From positions 3,286,001 to 3,350,000 of the forward strand of contig NZ_AP022588.1 of assembly GCF_010731735.1 (NCBI RefSeq): a stretch of 64,000 nt of DNA, read 5' to 3'. The DNA comes from Mycolicibacterium sediminis. GTDB lineage: Bacteria > Actinomycetota > Actinomycetes > Mycobacteriales > Mycobacteriaceae. Position numbers and translations under genes: made by a program. Shown in pieces: positions 33,526 to 41,608 of the stretch. A model generated the notes under the pieces. That model worked only from the letters and a program-made list of their open reading frames with translations, ran no database searches and had not been told where the DNA came from. The first letter of the stretch is position 1. The number at the start of each line of letters is the position of its first letter.

Positions 33526-34138
33526 AGAGCTTGTGGACGACGTCTTCCCACCCCCGGACCTGCTGCTCGAGGCTGCGGTCGAGGTCGGTCACCTGATGGG
33601 TGACGTACTCGGCGTCGAGCAGGGCGAGCAGGGCGTCGGTCTGGGCGTCGAGGTCGCCGGTGGTGCCCGCCGACGCGAGCAGCATCCGGACGTGGATCCG
33701 GTGCAGTGTCGACGGCGCGTTGAAGCGGGTCTGCGGGTCTCGGCCCGCGTCGCTGAGCAGTGCGCGGTGGTCCCAGACGAACGACAGGCGCTCGTGGCCG
33801 TAGGCGATGAGGCGGTCGATCGGCGGGGCGCCCGGTCCGAGCGGCGGCGGACCGAACATGAACGCGTGCTGCTGCTCCTTCTCGTCCTCGTCGAGCAGCA
33901 CGATCATCAGCCCGGAACGGCTGCCGAAGCGGCGGAACAGCGTGCCCTTGCCGACGCCGGCGGCGGTGGCCACGTCGTCCATCGTCACCGAGGTGGTGCC
34001 GCGCTCGGTGATGAGACGGCGGGCCGCGTCGAGCAGCAGTGCGCGGTTGCGGGCGGCGTCACCCCGTTCGGACGGTGACGGGTCGGTGACCGGGAGCCCG
34101 ACGAATCCGTCGGATCGATCGATGCCGGTCACACTCAA
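33515..34138 (-). CDS. TetR family regulator (Rv3055-like)
   Basis: Repressor of 207 residues with the helix-turn-helix at about 50-72: VTMDDVATAAGVGKGTLFRRF. The reading frame begins with TTG at 34138 or GTG at 34132; neither has a clear ribosome site. It precedes and overlaps dinB, so the two are probably one transcript, as in M. tuberculosis Rv3055-Rv3056. It is divergent from the FMN reductase gene across a gap with two nested inverted repeats, the likely autoregulatory operator. Confidence 0.88.
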   Translation of the reverse strand: MSVTGIDRSDGFVGLPVTDPSPSERGDAARNRALLLDAARRLITERGTTSVTMDDVATAAGVGKGTLFRRFGSRSGLMIVLLDEDEKEQQHAFMFGPPPLGPGAPPIDRLIAYGHERLSFVWDHRALLSDAGRDPQTRFNAPSTLHRIHVRMLLASAGTTGDLDAQTDALLALLDAEYVTHQVTDLDRSLEQQVRGWEDVVHKLCGV

Positions 34139-34183
34139 AGTTTAACTCAACGGGAATCAATCGGACCACGGTCCGGTTAAACT
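34139..34183. promoter_or_regulatory. Nested inverted repeats between tetR and FMN reductase
   Basis: AGTTTAAC (34139-34146) and GTTAAACT (34176-34183) are exact inverted 8-mers. Inside them CGGACC-AC-GGTCCG (34162-34175) forms a second perfect palindrome. The outer AT-rich arms could double as -10 elements of the divergent promoters. The gap is only 76 bp, so a regulator bound here would affect both genes. Confidence 0.6.
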
Positions 34184-34214
34184 GTGCGAGCATCACGGGA
34201 ACTCGAGGAAAGGG

Positions 34215-34763
34215 ATGAAGATGTCGGACGTCAAGGTACTGGTCCTGCTGGGCAGCCTGCGCAAGGAGTCGGTCAATCGCCAGCTGGCCGAGCTGGCCAC
34301 CGAGGTCGCACCCGAGGGCGTGACGCTGGAGCTGTTCGATCGCCTCGGTGAACTGCCCTTCTACAACGAGGACGAGGACGGCGACGACGTCGCCGAGCCG
34401 GTGCGCGCGCTGCGCGCCGTCGCCGCGGACGCCGACGCCACCCTGGTCGTCACCCCCGAGTACAACGGCAGCATCCCCGGCGTCTTGAAGAACGCCATCG
34501 ACTGGCTGTCGCGCCCCTTCGGCAACAGCGCGCTCAAGGACAAGCCCGCCGTCGTCATCGGATCCTCGCTGGGGCAGTACGGCGGGGTGTGGGCGCACGA
34601 CGAGACCCGTAAGTCGTTCGGCGTCGCGGGGCCGGCGGTCATCGAGGACGTGAAGCTCTCCATCCCGTCCGCCACCTTCGACGGCAAGCACCCGAGGGAG
34701 AACTCCGAGGTCGCGGGCAGTGTCCGCGAGGCCATCGAGAAGTTGGTCGCCGAGGTCGGTTGA
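34215..34763 (+). CDS. NADPH-dependent FMN reductase
   Basis: Flavodoxin-fold reductase of 182 residues, similar to M. tuberculosis Rv3054c at the same locus. The FMN phosphate-binding loop is GSLRKESVNRQL and the second flavin motif TPEYNGSIPGVLKNAIDW. It would reduce FMN, quinones or nitro compounds with NAD(P)H. The start at 34215 is preceded by GAGGAAAGGG. A strong terminator follows, isolating it from nrdH. It might supply reduced flavin, but a link to NrdI reduction is speculative. Confidence 0.9.
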   Translation: MKMSDVKVLVLLGSLRKESVNRQLAELATEVAPEGVTLELFDRLGELPFYNEDEDGDDVAEPVRALRAVAADADATLVVTPEYNGSIPGVLKNAIDWLSRPFGNSALKDKPAVVIGSSLGQYGGVWAHDETRKSFGVAGPAVIEDVKLSIPSATFDGKHPRENSEVAGSVREAIEKLVAEVG

Positions 34764-34778
34764 CCACGGTCTGAGCCG

Positions 34779-34820
34779 AGCCGCCGAGGGGCCCACGTCA
34801 GGGGCCCTCGGCGGCTTTGC
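34779..34820 (+). terminator. Terminator after FMN reductase
   Basis: AGCCGCCGAGGG (34779-34790) pairs perfectly with CCCTCGGCGGCT (34805-34816). The stem continues after one mismatch with three more G-C pairs around a six-base loop, followed by TTTGCTGT. A strong intrinsic-type hairpin with a short T stretch. Confidence 0.85.
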
Positions 34821-34964
34821 TGTCTGCGGACGGGCGGCCCGGGACCGTCGGTGCGCGGTGGTAGACCTGTGCTCGTAGCGCGACACGGCGGGAATGTGAC
34901 GTGCGACACGCCGGTGCGGCGGGGCCGGATCCGGTTACCACCTGGGAATTCCACGAATGTCGTT

Positions 34965-35010
34965 CAGAACATCTTGTATCCGTATCGATCGTCGGCCACT
35001 AGGTGTAGTG
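34965..35010 (+). promoter_or_regulatory. Paired NrdR-type boxes upstream of nrdHIE
   Basis: The downstream box CACTAGGTGTAGTG (34997-35010) is a perfect CACTA/TAGTG palindrome of the NrdR type. An imperfect partner CAGAACATCTTGTA (34965-34978) starts exactly 32 bp earlier, the three-turn spacing known for NrdR. The same pair geometry occurs before nrdF. The TAGTGT inside the second box may serve as the -10, so NrdR would block transcription. Confidence 0.7.
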
Positions 35011-35213
35011 TTCTGCAGACCGACAGGCCCCAACGGTTCCCACCGCTTCAGAGGTCGGCCGGAGCGCACGAACCGGTAGTCAGCGGGCCTCGGCCCGGTG
35101 GATTCGTCGCCCCGCTCGCCCGTGGATCGACGGAATTTCCGAGGTCGTCTGCTCGCTGAAACTCAGTGGGAACCGGTAGCCAGTCAATCCGTACGTAGAG
35201 GAGTTGCACCAAG

Positions 35214-35456
35214 ATGAGCGTCACCGTGTACACCAAGCCGGCATGCGTCCAGTGCAACGCCACCTACAAGGCTCTCGACAAGGCGGGCGTCGAGTACGAC
35301 GTCATCGACATCAGCGTCGACCCCGAGGCCCGCGACTACGTCATGGCGCTGGGCTACCTGCAGGCGCCGGTCGTCGTCGCCGGCACCGAGCACTGGTCGG
35401 GCTTCCGTCCCGATCGCATCAAGACGCTCGCCGGTTCCATCGCGGTCACGGCCTAG
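35214..35456 (+). CDS. nrdH: Glutaredoxin-like NrdH-redoxin
   Basis: Thioredoxin-fold electron donor of 80 residues for class Ib ribonucleotide reductase. The redox motif is CVQC at residues 11-14 in KPACVQCNATYKALDKAG. The C-terminal GFRPDRIK segment is the usual NrdH feature that lets thioredoxin reductase recognise it. First gene of the nrdHIE operon, with GAGGAG seven bases upstream of the ATG. It delivers electrons to the C-terminal cysteines of NrdE. Confidence 0.96.
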   Translation: MSVTVYTKPACVQCNATYKALDKAGVEYDVIDISVDPEARDYVMALGYLQAPVVVAGTEHWSGFRPDRIKTLAGSIAVTA

Positions 35457-35492
35457 AGGCACGGATAGCGGCGCGGGGAGGGAGGGAGCGCC

Positions 35493-35936
35493 ATGACCAA
35501 TCTGGTCTACTTCTCCAGCGTCTCGGAGAACACGCTCCGCTTCGTCGAGAAGCTGGAACTGCCCGCGATACGCATCCCGCTCCGTGAGCGCATCGAGGTC
35601 CACGAGCCCTACGTGCTGGTGCTGCCCACCTACGGCGGTGGACACGCGAACGGTCCCGATCCCGAAGCCGGGGGATACGTCCCCAAGCAGGTGATCGCCT
35701 TCCTCAACAACGAACACAACCGATCGCTGATCCGCGGCGTCATCGCCGCGGGCAACAGCAACTTCGGCGCCGAATTCGGCTATGCCGGCGACGTCGTCTC
35801 CCGCAAGTGCGGCGTTCCCTACCTGTACCGCTTCGAATTGATGGGCACCACCGACGACGTCTTCGCCGTCCGCGAGGGGCTCGCCGACTTCTGGAAGGAC
35901 AAGACGTGTCACCAACCGTCACTGCAGAACCTGTGA
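35493..35936 (+). CDS. nrdI: Ribonucleotide reductase flavodoxin NrdI
   Basis: Flavodoxin-like protein of 147 residues. The FMN phosphate loop is [16 protein letters not shown], and [20 protein letters not shown] is the flavin-contacting loop. NrdI supplies the oxidant that assembles the dimanganese-tyrosyl radical cofactor of NrdF. It starts 36 bp after nrdH with GGGAGGGAG upstream, and its 3' end overlaps nrdE by 31 bp. Confidence 0.95.
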   Translation: MTNLVYFSSVSENTLRFVEKLELPAIRIPLRERIEVHEPYVLVLPTYGGGHANGPDPEAGGYVPKQVIAFLNNEHNRSLIRGVIAAGNSNFGAEFGYAGDVVSRKCGVPYLYRFELMGTTDDVFAVREGLADFWKDKTCHQPSLQNL

Positions 35937-38068
35937 TCGCACCCCACGCACTGCCGGGGGAGACCGATTACCACGCGCTCAACGCGATGCTGAACCTGTA
36001 CGACGACGACGGCAAGATCCAGTTCGACAAGGACCGGGAAGCCGCAAACCAGTACTTCCTGCAGCACGTCAACCAGAACACGGTGTTCTTCCACAACCAG
36101 GACGAGAAGCTCGACTACCTGGTCAAGGAGAACTACTACGAGCGCGAGGTGCTCGACCAGTACAGCCGCAACTTCGTGAAGACGCTGATCGACCGGGCGT
36201 TCGCCAAGAAGTTCCGCTTCCCGACGTTCCTCGGCGCGTTCAAGTACTACACCTCGTACACGCTGAAGACGTTCGACGGAAAGCGCTACCTCGAGCGCTT
36301 CGAGGACCGCGTCGTCATGGTCGCGCTGACGCTGGCCGCCGGTGACACGCTGCTCGCCGAGAGGCTCGTCGACGAGATCATCGACGGCCGGTTCCAGCCG
36401 GCCACCCCGACCTTCCTCAACTCGGGCAAGAAGCAGCGCGGCGAGCCCGTGTCGTGCTTCCTGCTGCGCATCGAGGACAACATGGAGTCCATCGGGCGCT
36501 CCATCAACTCGGCGCTGCAGCTGTCCAAGCGCGGCGGTGGAGTGGCGTTGCTGCTGAGCAACATTCGCGAGCACGGCGCGCCGATCAAGAACATCGAGAA
36601 CCAGAGTTCGGGCGTCATCCCGATCATGAAGCTGCTCGAGGACTCGTTCTCCTATGCCAACCAGCTCGGTGCCCGCCAGGGTGCCGGTGCGGTGTACCTG
36701 CAGGCACACCACCCCGACATCTACCGGTTCCTCGACACCAAGCGCGAGAACGCCGACGAGAAGATCCGCATCAAGACGCTGTCGCTGGGCGTCGTGATCC
36801 CGGACATCACCTTCGAGCTGGCCAAGCGCAACGAGGACATGTACCTGTTCTCGCCGTACGACGTGGAGCGCGTCTACGGCGTGCCGTTCGCCGATATCTC
36901 GATCACCGAGAAGTACTACGAGATGGTCGACGACGCGCGGATCCGCAAGACGAAGATCAAGGCGCGCGAGTTCTTCCAGACGCTCGCGGAGCTGCAGTTC
37001 GAGTCGGGCTACCCGTACATCATGTACGAGGACACCGTGAACCGGTCGAATCCGATCGAGGGCAAGATCACCCACAGCAACCTGTGCTCGGAGATCCTGC
37101 AGGTGTCCACCCCGTCGCTGTTCAACGAGGACCTCAGCTACTCGAAGGTCGGCAAGGACATCTCCTGCAACCTCGGGTCGCTCAACATCGCCAAGGCGAT
37201 GGACTCACCGGACTTCGCGCAGACGATCGAGACGTCGATCCGCGGGCTGACGGCGGTCAGCGACCAGACGCACATCTGGTCGGTGCCGTCGATCGAGCAG
37301 GGCAACAACGACTCTCACGCCATCGGGCTGGGGCAGATGAACCTGCACGGTTACCTGGCCCGCGAGCGGATCATGTACGGCTCCGACGAGGGCATCGACT
37401 TCACCAACATGTACTTCTACACGGTGCTGTACCACGCGCTGCGGGCGTCGAATCGCATCGCCATCGAGCGGGGCACGGCGTTCGGCGGTTTCGAGCGGTC
37501 CAAGTACAAGTCGGGCGAGTTCTTCGACAAGTACACCGACCAGACGTGGGAGCCGGCGACCGAGCGGGTGCGGGAACTGTTCGCCCAGGCGGACATTCGG
37601 ATCCCGACGCAGGAGGACTGGAAGCGGTTGAAGGAGTCGGTGCAGACGCACGGCATCTACAACCAGAACCTGCAGGCCGTCCCGCCCACCGGTTCGATCT
37701 CCTACATCAACCACTCGACGTCGTCGATCCACCCGGTCGCGTCCAAGATCGAGATCCGCAAGGAAGGCAAGATCGGCCGCGTCTACTACCCGGCGCCGTA
37801 CCTCACCAACGACAACCTGGAGTACTACCAGGATGCGTACGAGATCGGCTACGAGAAGATCATCGACACCTACGCCGCGGCCACCCAGCACGTGGACCAG
37901 GGTCTGTCGCTGACGCTGTTCTTCAAGGACACCGCGAGCACGCGCGACGTGAACAAGGCGCAGATCTACGCGTGGCGCAAGGGCATCAAGACGCTGTACT
38001 ACATCCGCCTGCGCCAGATGGCGTTGGAGGGGACTGAGGTGGAGGGTTGCGTCAGCTGCATGTTATGA
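35906..38068 (+). CDS. nrdE: Class Ib ribonucleotide reductase alpha subunit NrdE
   Basis: Catalytic subunit of 720 residues that reduces NDPs to dNDPs. It shows the N-terminal substrate region ([20 protein letters not shown]), the conserved NLCSEI active-site segment, the NLGSLN motif and the C-terminal thiol pair CVSCML (Cys715, Cys718) reduced by NrdH. It lacks an ATP-cone at the N terminus, as class Ib enzymes do. GTG 35906 overlaps nrdI by 31 bp and matches the N terminus I recall from M. tuberculosis. The partner NrdF is encoded 6 kb downstream rather than in the operon. Confidence 0.96.
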   Translation: MSPTVTAEPVIAPHALPGETDYHALNAMLNLYDDDGKIQFDKDREAANQYFLQHVNQNTVFFHNQDEKLDYLVKENYYEREVLDQYSRNFVKTLIDRAFAKKFRFPTFLGAFKYYTSYTLKTFDGKRYLERFEDRVVMVALTLAAGDTLLAERLVDEIIDGRFQPATPTFLNSGKKQRGEPVSCFLLRIEDNMESIGRSINSALQLSKRGGGVALLLSNIREHGAPIKNIENQSSGVIPIMKLLEDSFSYANQLGARQGAGAVYLQAHHPDIYRFLDTKRENADEKIRIKTLSLGVVIPDITFELAKRNEDMYLFSPYDVERVYGVPFADISITEKYYEMVDDARIRKTKIKAREFFQTLAELQFESGYPYIMYEDTVNRSNPIEGKITHSNLCSEILQVSTPSLFNEDLSYSKVGKDISCNLGSLNIAKAMDSPDFAQTIETSIRGLTAVSDQTHIWSVPSIEQGNNDSHAIGLGQMNLHGYLARERIMYGSDEGIDFTNMYFYTVLYHALRASNRIAIERGTAFGGFERSKYKSGEFFDKYTDQTWEPATERVRELFAQADIRIPTQEDWKRLKESVQTHGIYNQNLQAVPPTGSISYINHSTSSIHPVASKIEIRKEGKIGRVYYPAPYLTNDNLEYYQDAYEIGYEKIIDTYAAATQHVDQGLSLTLFFKDTASTRDVNKAQIYAWRKGIKTLYYIRLRQMALEGTEVEGCVSCML

Positions 38069-38092
38069 CGCCCCGCCGCCGATCGTGAATCT

Positions 38093-38127
38093 GGCGACGC
38101 GACTCTCGCGAGTTGCGTCGCCATTTT
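38093..38127. terminator. Bidirectional terminator after nrdE
   Basis: GGCGACGCGACTC (38093-38105) pairs with GAGTTGCGTCGCC (38110-38122) over a TCGC loop, a 13-bp stem with one G-T pair. ATTTT follows on the plus strand. It lies between nrdE and the convergent DUF5997 gene and can serve both. Confidence 0.88.
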
Positions 38128-38143
38128 CACGTTCGGGGCCGGC

Positions 38144-38530
38144 TCAGCTGTCGCGAGCGCGATCCTCCTGTTGCGCCTTGAGGCGGCGCTCCTCGCGGAG
38201 CACGGCCTGGTAGCTCTCGCGCTCCGCGACCAGCCACTCGGGCATCTCCTCGAGCAGCTGCGCGATCTGCCCGGTGGTGAGTGCCTCGGTCACTCCGCCG
38301 CGGGCGAGGCCGGCGATCGAGATGCTCAGCTTGGCCGCGACGAGGTTCTTGGGGTGCGGCCCGTCCTTGCGGAGGTCCTTGAGCCACTGCGGCGGGTCGG
38401 CCTGCAGCGCAGCGAGTTCGGAGCGGGTGATCGCGTTCTCCTGGAACTCCGCGGGCGTCGCCGGCAGGTACACGTCCAGCTTCTTCGCCGCCGTGGCGGG
38501 TTTCATGGACTGCGCGTTCGGCCTGCTCAT
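38144..38530 (-). CDS. DUF5997 family protein
   Basis: Actinobacterial protein of 128 residues with no known function. It begins with a basic PATAAKKLDVYLPATPAEF segment, has QWLKDLRKDGPHPKNLVAAKL in the middle, and ends in a charged helix (ERESYQAVLREERRLKAQQE). No membrane segment. It is divergent, with a gap of only 28 bp, from a stand-alone LysR-type effector-domain protein; I recall this pair as recurrent in mycobacteria. The two probably act together. Confidence 0.75.
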   Translation of the reverse strand: MSRPNAQSMKPATAAKKLDVYLPATPAEFQENAITRSELAALQADPPQWLKDLRKDGPHPKNLVAAKLSISIAGLARGGVTEALTTGQIAQLLEEMPEWLVAERESYQAVLREERRLKAQQEDRARDS

Positions 38531-38558
38531 GGCATGAGCCTATCGGTAGCCTGGGGCG

Positions 38559-39272
38559 GTGACCCCGTCCCGCCTCACCGTCGGATACGTCCCCGGCGTG
38601 ACACCCGCGAAGTGGGCGCGGACCTGGGCGGAACGTCGTCCCGAGGCGCCCCTGCGTCTGTACTCCGTCGCCGCCGCGGACGCGGTCGATGCGGTGCGGG
38701 ACGGCACCGTCGACGTCGCGCTGCTCCGGCCGCCGGGTGACGTGTCGGGGGTCGCGCTGATCGGTCTGTACGAGGAGACGACCGTCGTCGTCGTACCGGC
38801 GGACCACCTGCTCGGTGCCGCCGACGAGGTCGCCGTCGCGGACCTCGTCGACGAACCGATCCTGCTCCCGCTCGACGACGTCGTGGCCTGGCCGTCCGCT
38901 CCCGGCGTCCCCGTCGAGCATCGGCCCGAAAGCACACAGGCCGCAACGGAACTCGTGGCCGCGGGGATGGGCGTGCTCATCGTCCCGCAGTCGCTGGCGC
39001 GGCTGTACCACCGCAGGGACCTCGTGTACCGTCCGATCTCCGAGGCGCCCGGCTGTCCGGTCGCCCTCGCGATTCCCGAGGGCGAGCAGTCGGAACTGGT
39101 GGAGGAGTTCATCGGCGTCGTGCGCGGCCGCAAGCCCAGTTCGTCGCGAGGCCGCGCCGAGCCGGCGCCCAAGCGCACCGCACGCGAGAAGACCCTCGCG
39201 AAGCAGGCTGCGCGTGCCGCCGCGGGAAAGGTCGCGCGGGCACCGGGCCCGACCAAGCGCGGTCGACGCTGA
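38559..39272 (+). CDS. LysR substrate-binding-domain protein lacking HTH
   Basis: Protein of 237 residues that matches the effector-binding half of LysR regulators: TVGYVPGVTPAKW ... GTVDVALLRPP ... GLYEETTVVVVPADHLL ... VAAGMGVLIVPQSLA. It starts straight at the effector domain; there is no helix-turn-helix. The last 45 residues are a Lys/Arg/Ala-rich tail (RTAREKTLAKQAARAAAGK) that could bind nucleic acid. It may be a ligand sensor that works with the divergent DUF5997 protein. GTG start at 38559. Confidence 0.78.
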   Translation: MTPSRLTVGYVPGVTPAKWARTWAERRPEAPLRLYSVAAADAVDAVRDGTVDVALLRPPGDVSGVALIGLYEETTVVVVPADHLLGAADEVAVADLVDEPILLPLDDVVAWPSAPGVPVEHRPESTQAATELVAAGMGVLIVPQSLARLYHRRDLVYRPISEAPGCPVALAIPEGEQSELVEEFIGVVRGRKPSSSRGRAEPAPKRTAREKTLAKQAARAAAGKVARAPGPTKRGRR

Positions 39273-39315
39273 CCCGTGCGGTTTCGCCGCCACGAGCGCG
39301 GGTAGGCGGCCGACC

Positions 39316-39675
39316 ATGGATACGGTGTCGCTGTCGGTGCTTGCCGACGACCAACTCGAGGCCGCGCGCGGCGCTCGTGCCGGGCGGTCCGCGCGCACGG
39401 TGTACGGCGGCCACGAGCACGAGCTGCGCCAGACCCTGATCGCGGTGGCCGAGGGCAAACGCCTCGACGACCACGAGAGCCCGGGCGAGGCGACGCTGCT
39501 GGTGCTGCGGGGTCGCGTGCGCGTTGCGGGTTCCGCGGATGACGCCGACGCCGTCGAGTGCGAGCAGGGTGACTTCCTGATCCTGCCGCTGGAGCGACAC
39601 AACGTGGACGCGCTCGAGGACTCGGTGCTGCTGCTGACGGTCGTCACCGGGACCCGGCCGGCCATTCCCGGCTGA
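39316..39675 (+). CDS. Small cupin-like protein
   Basis: Protein of 119 residues reading as a single cupin barrel: YGGHEHELRQTLIAVAEG, then ESPGEATLLVLRGRVRV, then EQGDFLILPLERHNVDAL. Such proteins bind metal or small ligands. The first cupin metal motif is weak, and HN in the second motif is retained, so enzymatic activity is uncertain. The ATG at 39316 has no strong ribosome site. It lies alone between the LysR-like gene and the convergent hydrolase gene. Confidence 0.7.
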   Translation: MDTVSLSVLADDQLEAARGARAGRSARTVYGGHEHELRQTLIAVAEGKRLDDHESPGEATLLVLRGRVRVAGSADDADAVECEQGDFLILPLERHNVDALEDSVLLLTVVTGTRPAIPG

Positions 39676-39690
39676 CAGCGGGGCGGCCGT

Positions 39691-40968
39691 TCAGGCACCC
39701 GCGACGGCCTCCGCGCGCCGCACCCGGTCCAGTGCGGTAGGGGTCGCGCCCAACCACCATTGGGGGTCGGCGCAGCCCTCGGTGGCCGCACCGTCGGCGC
39801 TCATGAAGTGTCGTTCGTCGTAGCCGGGTCGGTCGAAGTCGCCGTGCATGGCGCGCACGACCCACTCGGCCCCGAAGGCGAACACCTCGGCGGCGACCCC
39901 GCCCAACGGGTGGAACTGGCCCTCGTAGACGCGCATCTCCTTGGGCGCGGTGATGCGCTCATAGGTGGCCAGCGCATCCTCCACCGGTGTGAGTTCGTCG
40001 AATTCGCCGATGCCGAGCAGGACCGGTCGAGTGATGTTCCGGACCAGGTCGCCGAGCGGCATGTGCGCCACGAGGTCGCGGTCGAAGGCTGACTCGTCCG
40101 TGTAACCGGCCATGTACATGTAATTCTTCTTGAAGGTGGGCTGCGCGGCATCGAAGATCGTCCGGAAGTCACCGGACACCGCTTCGAACGTGGCGGCCGC
40201 GCGCAGACGCGTGTCGGGGGAGGCGAGCGCTCGCAGCGCCCAGTAACCACTCATGCTGATGCCGAACATGCCGATTCGAGTCGAATCCACCTCGGGAAGG
40301 GCCGCGAGGTAGGTCGCATACGTGTCGATGGCGCGCTCGTAGTTGGTCAGTCCGACGGTCAGGCCGCCGGTCCGCGTCGCGCCCTGCCCGGGCCCCTCGA
40401 TCGACAGCGCCACGACACCGCGGGAGGTGTAGTAGCGCTCGGCAGCCTGGATGTAGTCCTCCTTGATCATGTCCATGCCGGGCCCCAGGATCACGGCCGG
40501 CGCATCGACGACGTCACCGGCCGGTAGGTGTAGGAGTCCGAACAACGTCTTGCCGTCGAAGTCGAGTTCGACCCGTCGCACGGTGTCGTCGCGGAGTGCG
40601 GAGAGTCGGTCGACGCAGGCGTCGCAGCGTGTGCGGAACGCGGCCTTGCGGGGGTCGGCGTCGTCGTAGATCGAATACTGCGCCCGCCCGAACATGACGG
40701 CGGCGCGCAGGTAGAGGTCCGACGCGGTGCGCGCGAAGCCGTGCGCCTCGTGATGGCGCGCGCGTGTCTCGGCCTGCGCCGCAACGGTCGCCCAGGCCTT
40801 CGGCAGCATCGCGCCGCTGGCAACGCGTGCGAACACGTCGTCGAAGTCGGTCGTGTCGTGGCCGAGTTGCTCGAGGGTCGCCTTGCCTCCGGGGTGCAGC
40901 GCGTCGAAACCGCCCTGCGCCAGAGCGATGTCCAGAGACCAGGTCTGGTCGATGAAGCGCGTCGTCAT
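39691..40968 (-). CDS. Alpha/beta hydrolase (FrsA/DHPON-hydrolase-like)
   Basis: Hydrolase of 425 residues with an N-terminal helical domain (1-150) before the alpha/beta core, as in FrsA-like and 2,6-dihydroxypseudooxynicotine hydrolase-type enzymes. The nucleophile elbow reads FGISMSGYWALR, the oxyanion/HG-like region PAVILGPGMDMIKEDY, the acidic member probably in GIGEFDELTPVED, and the histidine near the C terminus (EGQFHPLGG). It probably cleaves a C-C or ester bond. ATG 40968 is preferred over 40980 since GGAGG lies five bases before it. It is divergent from a MarR gene with clear operators. Confidence 0.83.
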   Translation of the reverse strand: MTTRFIDQTWSLDIALAQGGFDALHPGGKATLEQLGHDTTDFDDVFARVASGAMLPKAWATVAAQAETRARHHEAHGFARTASDLYLRAAVMFGRAQYSIYDDADPRKAAFRTRCDACVDRLSALRDDTVRRVELDFDGKTLFGLLHLPAGDVVDAPAVILGPGMDMIKEDYIQAAERYYTSRGVVALSIEGPGQGATRTGGLTVGLTNYERAIDTYATYLAALPEVDSTRIGMFGISMSGYWALRALASPDTRLRAAATFEAVSGDFRTIFDAAQPTFKKNYMYMAGYTDESAFDRDLVAHMPLGDLVRNITRPVLLGIGEFDELTPVEDALATYERITAPKEMRVYEGQFHPLGGVAAEVFAFGAEWVVRAMHGDFDRPGYDERHFMSADGAATEGCADPQWWLGATPTALDRVRRAEAVAGA

Positions 40969-40984
40969 GTCGACCTCCATTAGA

Positions 40985-41009
40985 TAAGTACTTATTGATT
41001 AAGCACTTA
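40985..41009. promoter_or_regulatory. MarR-type operator pair
   Basis: Two palindromes, TAAGTACTTA (40985-40994) and TAAGCACTTA (41000-41009), start 15 bp apart in the gap between the divergent hydrolase and MarR genes. They are immediately upstream of the hydrolase ribosome site. The first is perfect and the second has one mismatch; both stand out as AT-rich. Confidence 0.65.
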
Positions 41010-41076
41010 TGTAGAGTACGACCCATGAACGCCGAGCGGCAATACCGGCCAGCTGCAACATCTTCACCGGGCAGTC

Positions 41077-41523
41077 GTGGCGACTAGGCCCCGCGGCTCG
41101 GCGATCGGCGAACTCGCCGGCGCGGCATACGCGCTCAGTGCGGCTGATGCCCGTTTGCGGGGAAGGGCGACGCGCGACCCCGAGGCGCTGTCGTTGACGC
41201 ACGCGCGCGCGCTCAAGAGTCTTGCCGATGGTCCGCTGACCGTCGGCGCGCTGGCTGAACGCGTCGAGACCACGAGTGCGGCGGTGACCCAGTTGGTCAC
41301 GGGACTAGAGCGCGCGGGCTATGTGACGCGCGTGCGGGCGCTGTCCGGCGACCGACGGACCGCCACCGTCGCACTGACCAGCGCCGGCCGCGCCCGCCAT
41401 GCCGAGCGTCAACGCCACCTCGATCGCGCACTCGCCCGGATCACCGCCGATCTCGACCTCGCGCAGGTGCGTACCGCGGCCACCGTGCTGACACGCCTCG
41501 TACATCTCTACGACGAGCTGTAG
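41077..41523 (+). CDS. MarR family regulator
   Basis: Winged-helix repressor of 148 residues. The recognition region is PLTVGALAERVETTSAAVTQLVTGLERAGYV and the wing contains the DRR motif (LSGDRRTATVALT), typical of MarR (regions at about 47-77 and 84-98). It should repress the divergent alpha/beta hydrolase by binding the TAAGTACTTA sites and respond to that enzyme's substrate or product. The start is GTG 41077 without a strong ribosome site. A short ORF at 41025 overlapping it is probably not real. Confidence 0.85.
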   Translation: MATRPRGSAIGELAGAAYALSAADARLRGRATRDPEALSLTHARALKSLADGPLTVGALAERVETTSAAVTQLVTGLERAGYVTRVRALSGDRRTATVALTSAGRARHAERQRHLDRALARITADLDLAQVRTAATVLTRLVHLYDEL

Positions 41524-41596
41524 CCCTGGCAGTCCGCGGGTGATGCGCTGGTCAGCGCGCCATGCGTGGTCTGCCGGTCAAGGCGGTACCAGCGGG

Positions 41597-41602
41597 TACA
41601 GT
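41597..41602 (+). promoter_or_regulatory. -10 element of leaderless tetR
   Basis: TACAGT ends 6 bp before GTG 41609, so a start site at the usual +7 falls on the initiation codon. There is no ribosome site, consistent with a leaderless mRNA. No convincing -35 is seen. Confidence 0.5.
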
Positions 41603-41608
41603 AAACCC

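Larger units (their letters stand above)
34764..35213. other. 450-bp intergenic region before nrdH
   Basis: No gene is apparent. It holds the terminator of the FMN reductase gene, about 145 bp with nothing I can interpret, the two NrdR-type boxes at 34965-35010, and then roughly 200 bp of untranslated leader before nrdH. The leader ends in GTAGAGGAG, the nrdH ribosome site. I looked for a cobalamin riboswitch in the leader and did not find its conserved box. Confidence 0.6.

Noticed and set aside
35011..35213. Cobalamin riboswitch in the long nrdH leader
   Set aside because: No B12-box-like consensus was found; class Ib enzymes do not need cobalamin control.
41025..41087. Short ATG ORF (20 codons) between the hydrolase and MarR genes
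   Set aside because: No ribosome site, no amino-acid run and no hairpin; overlaps the MarR start.
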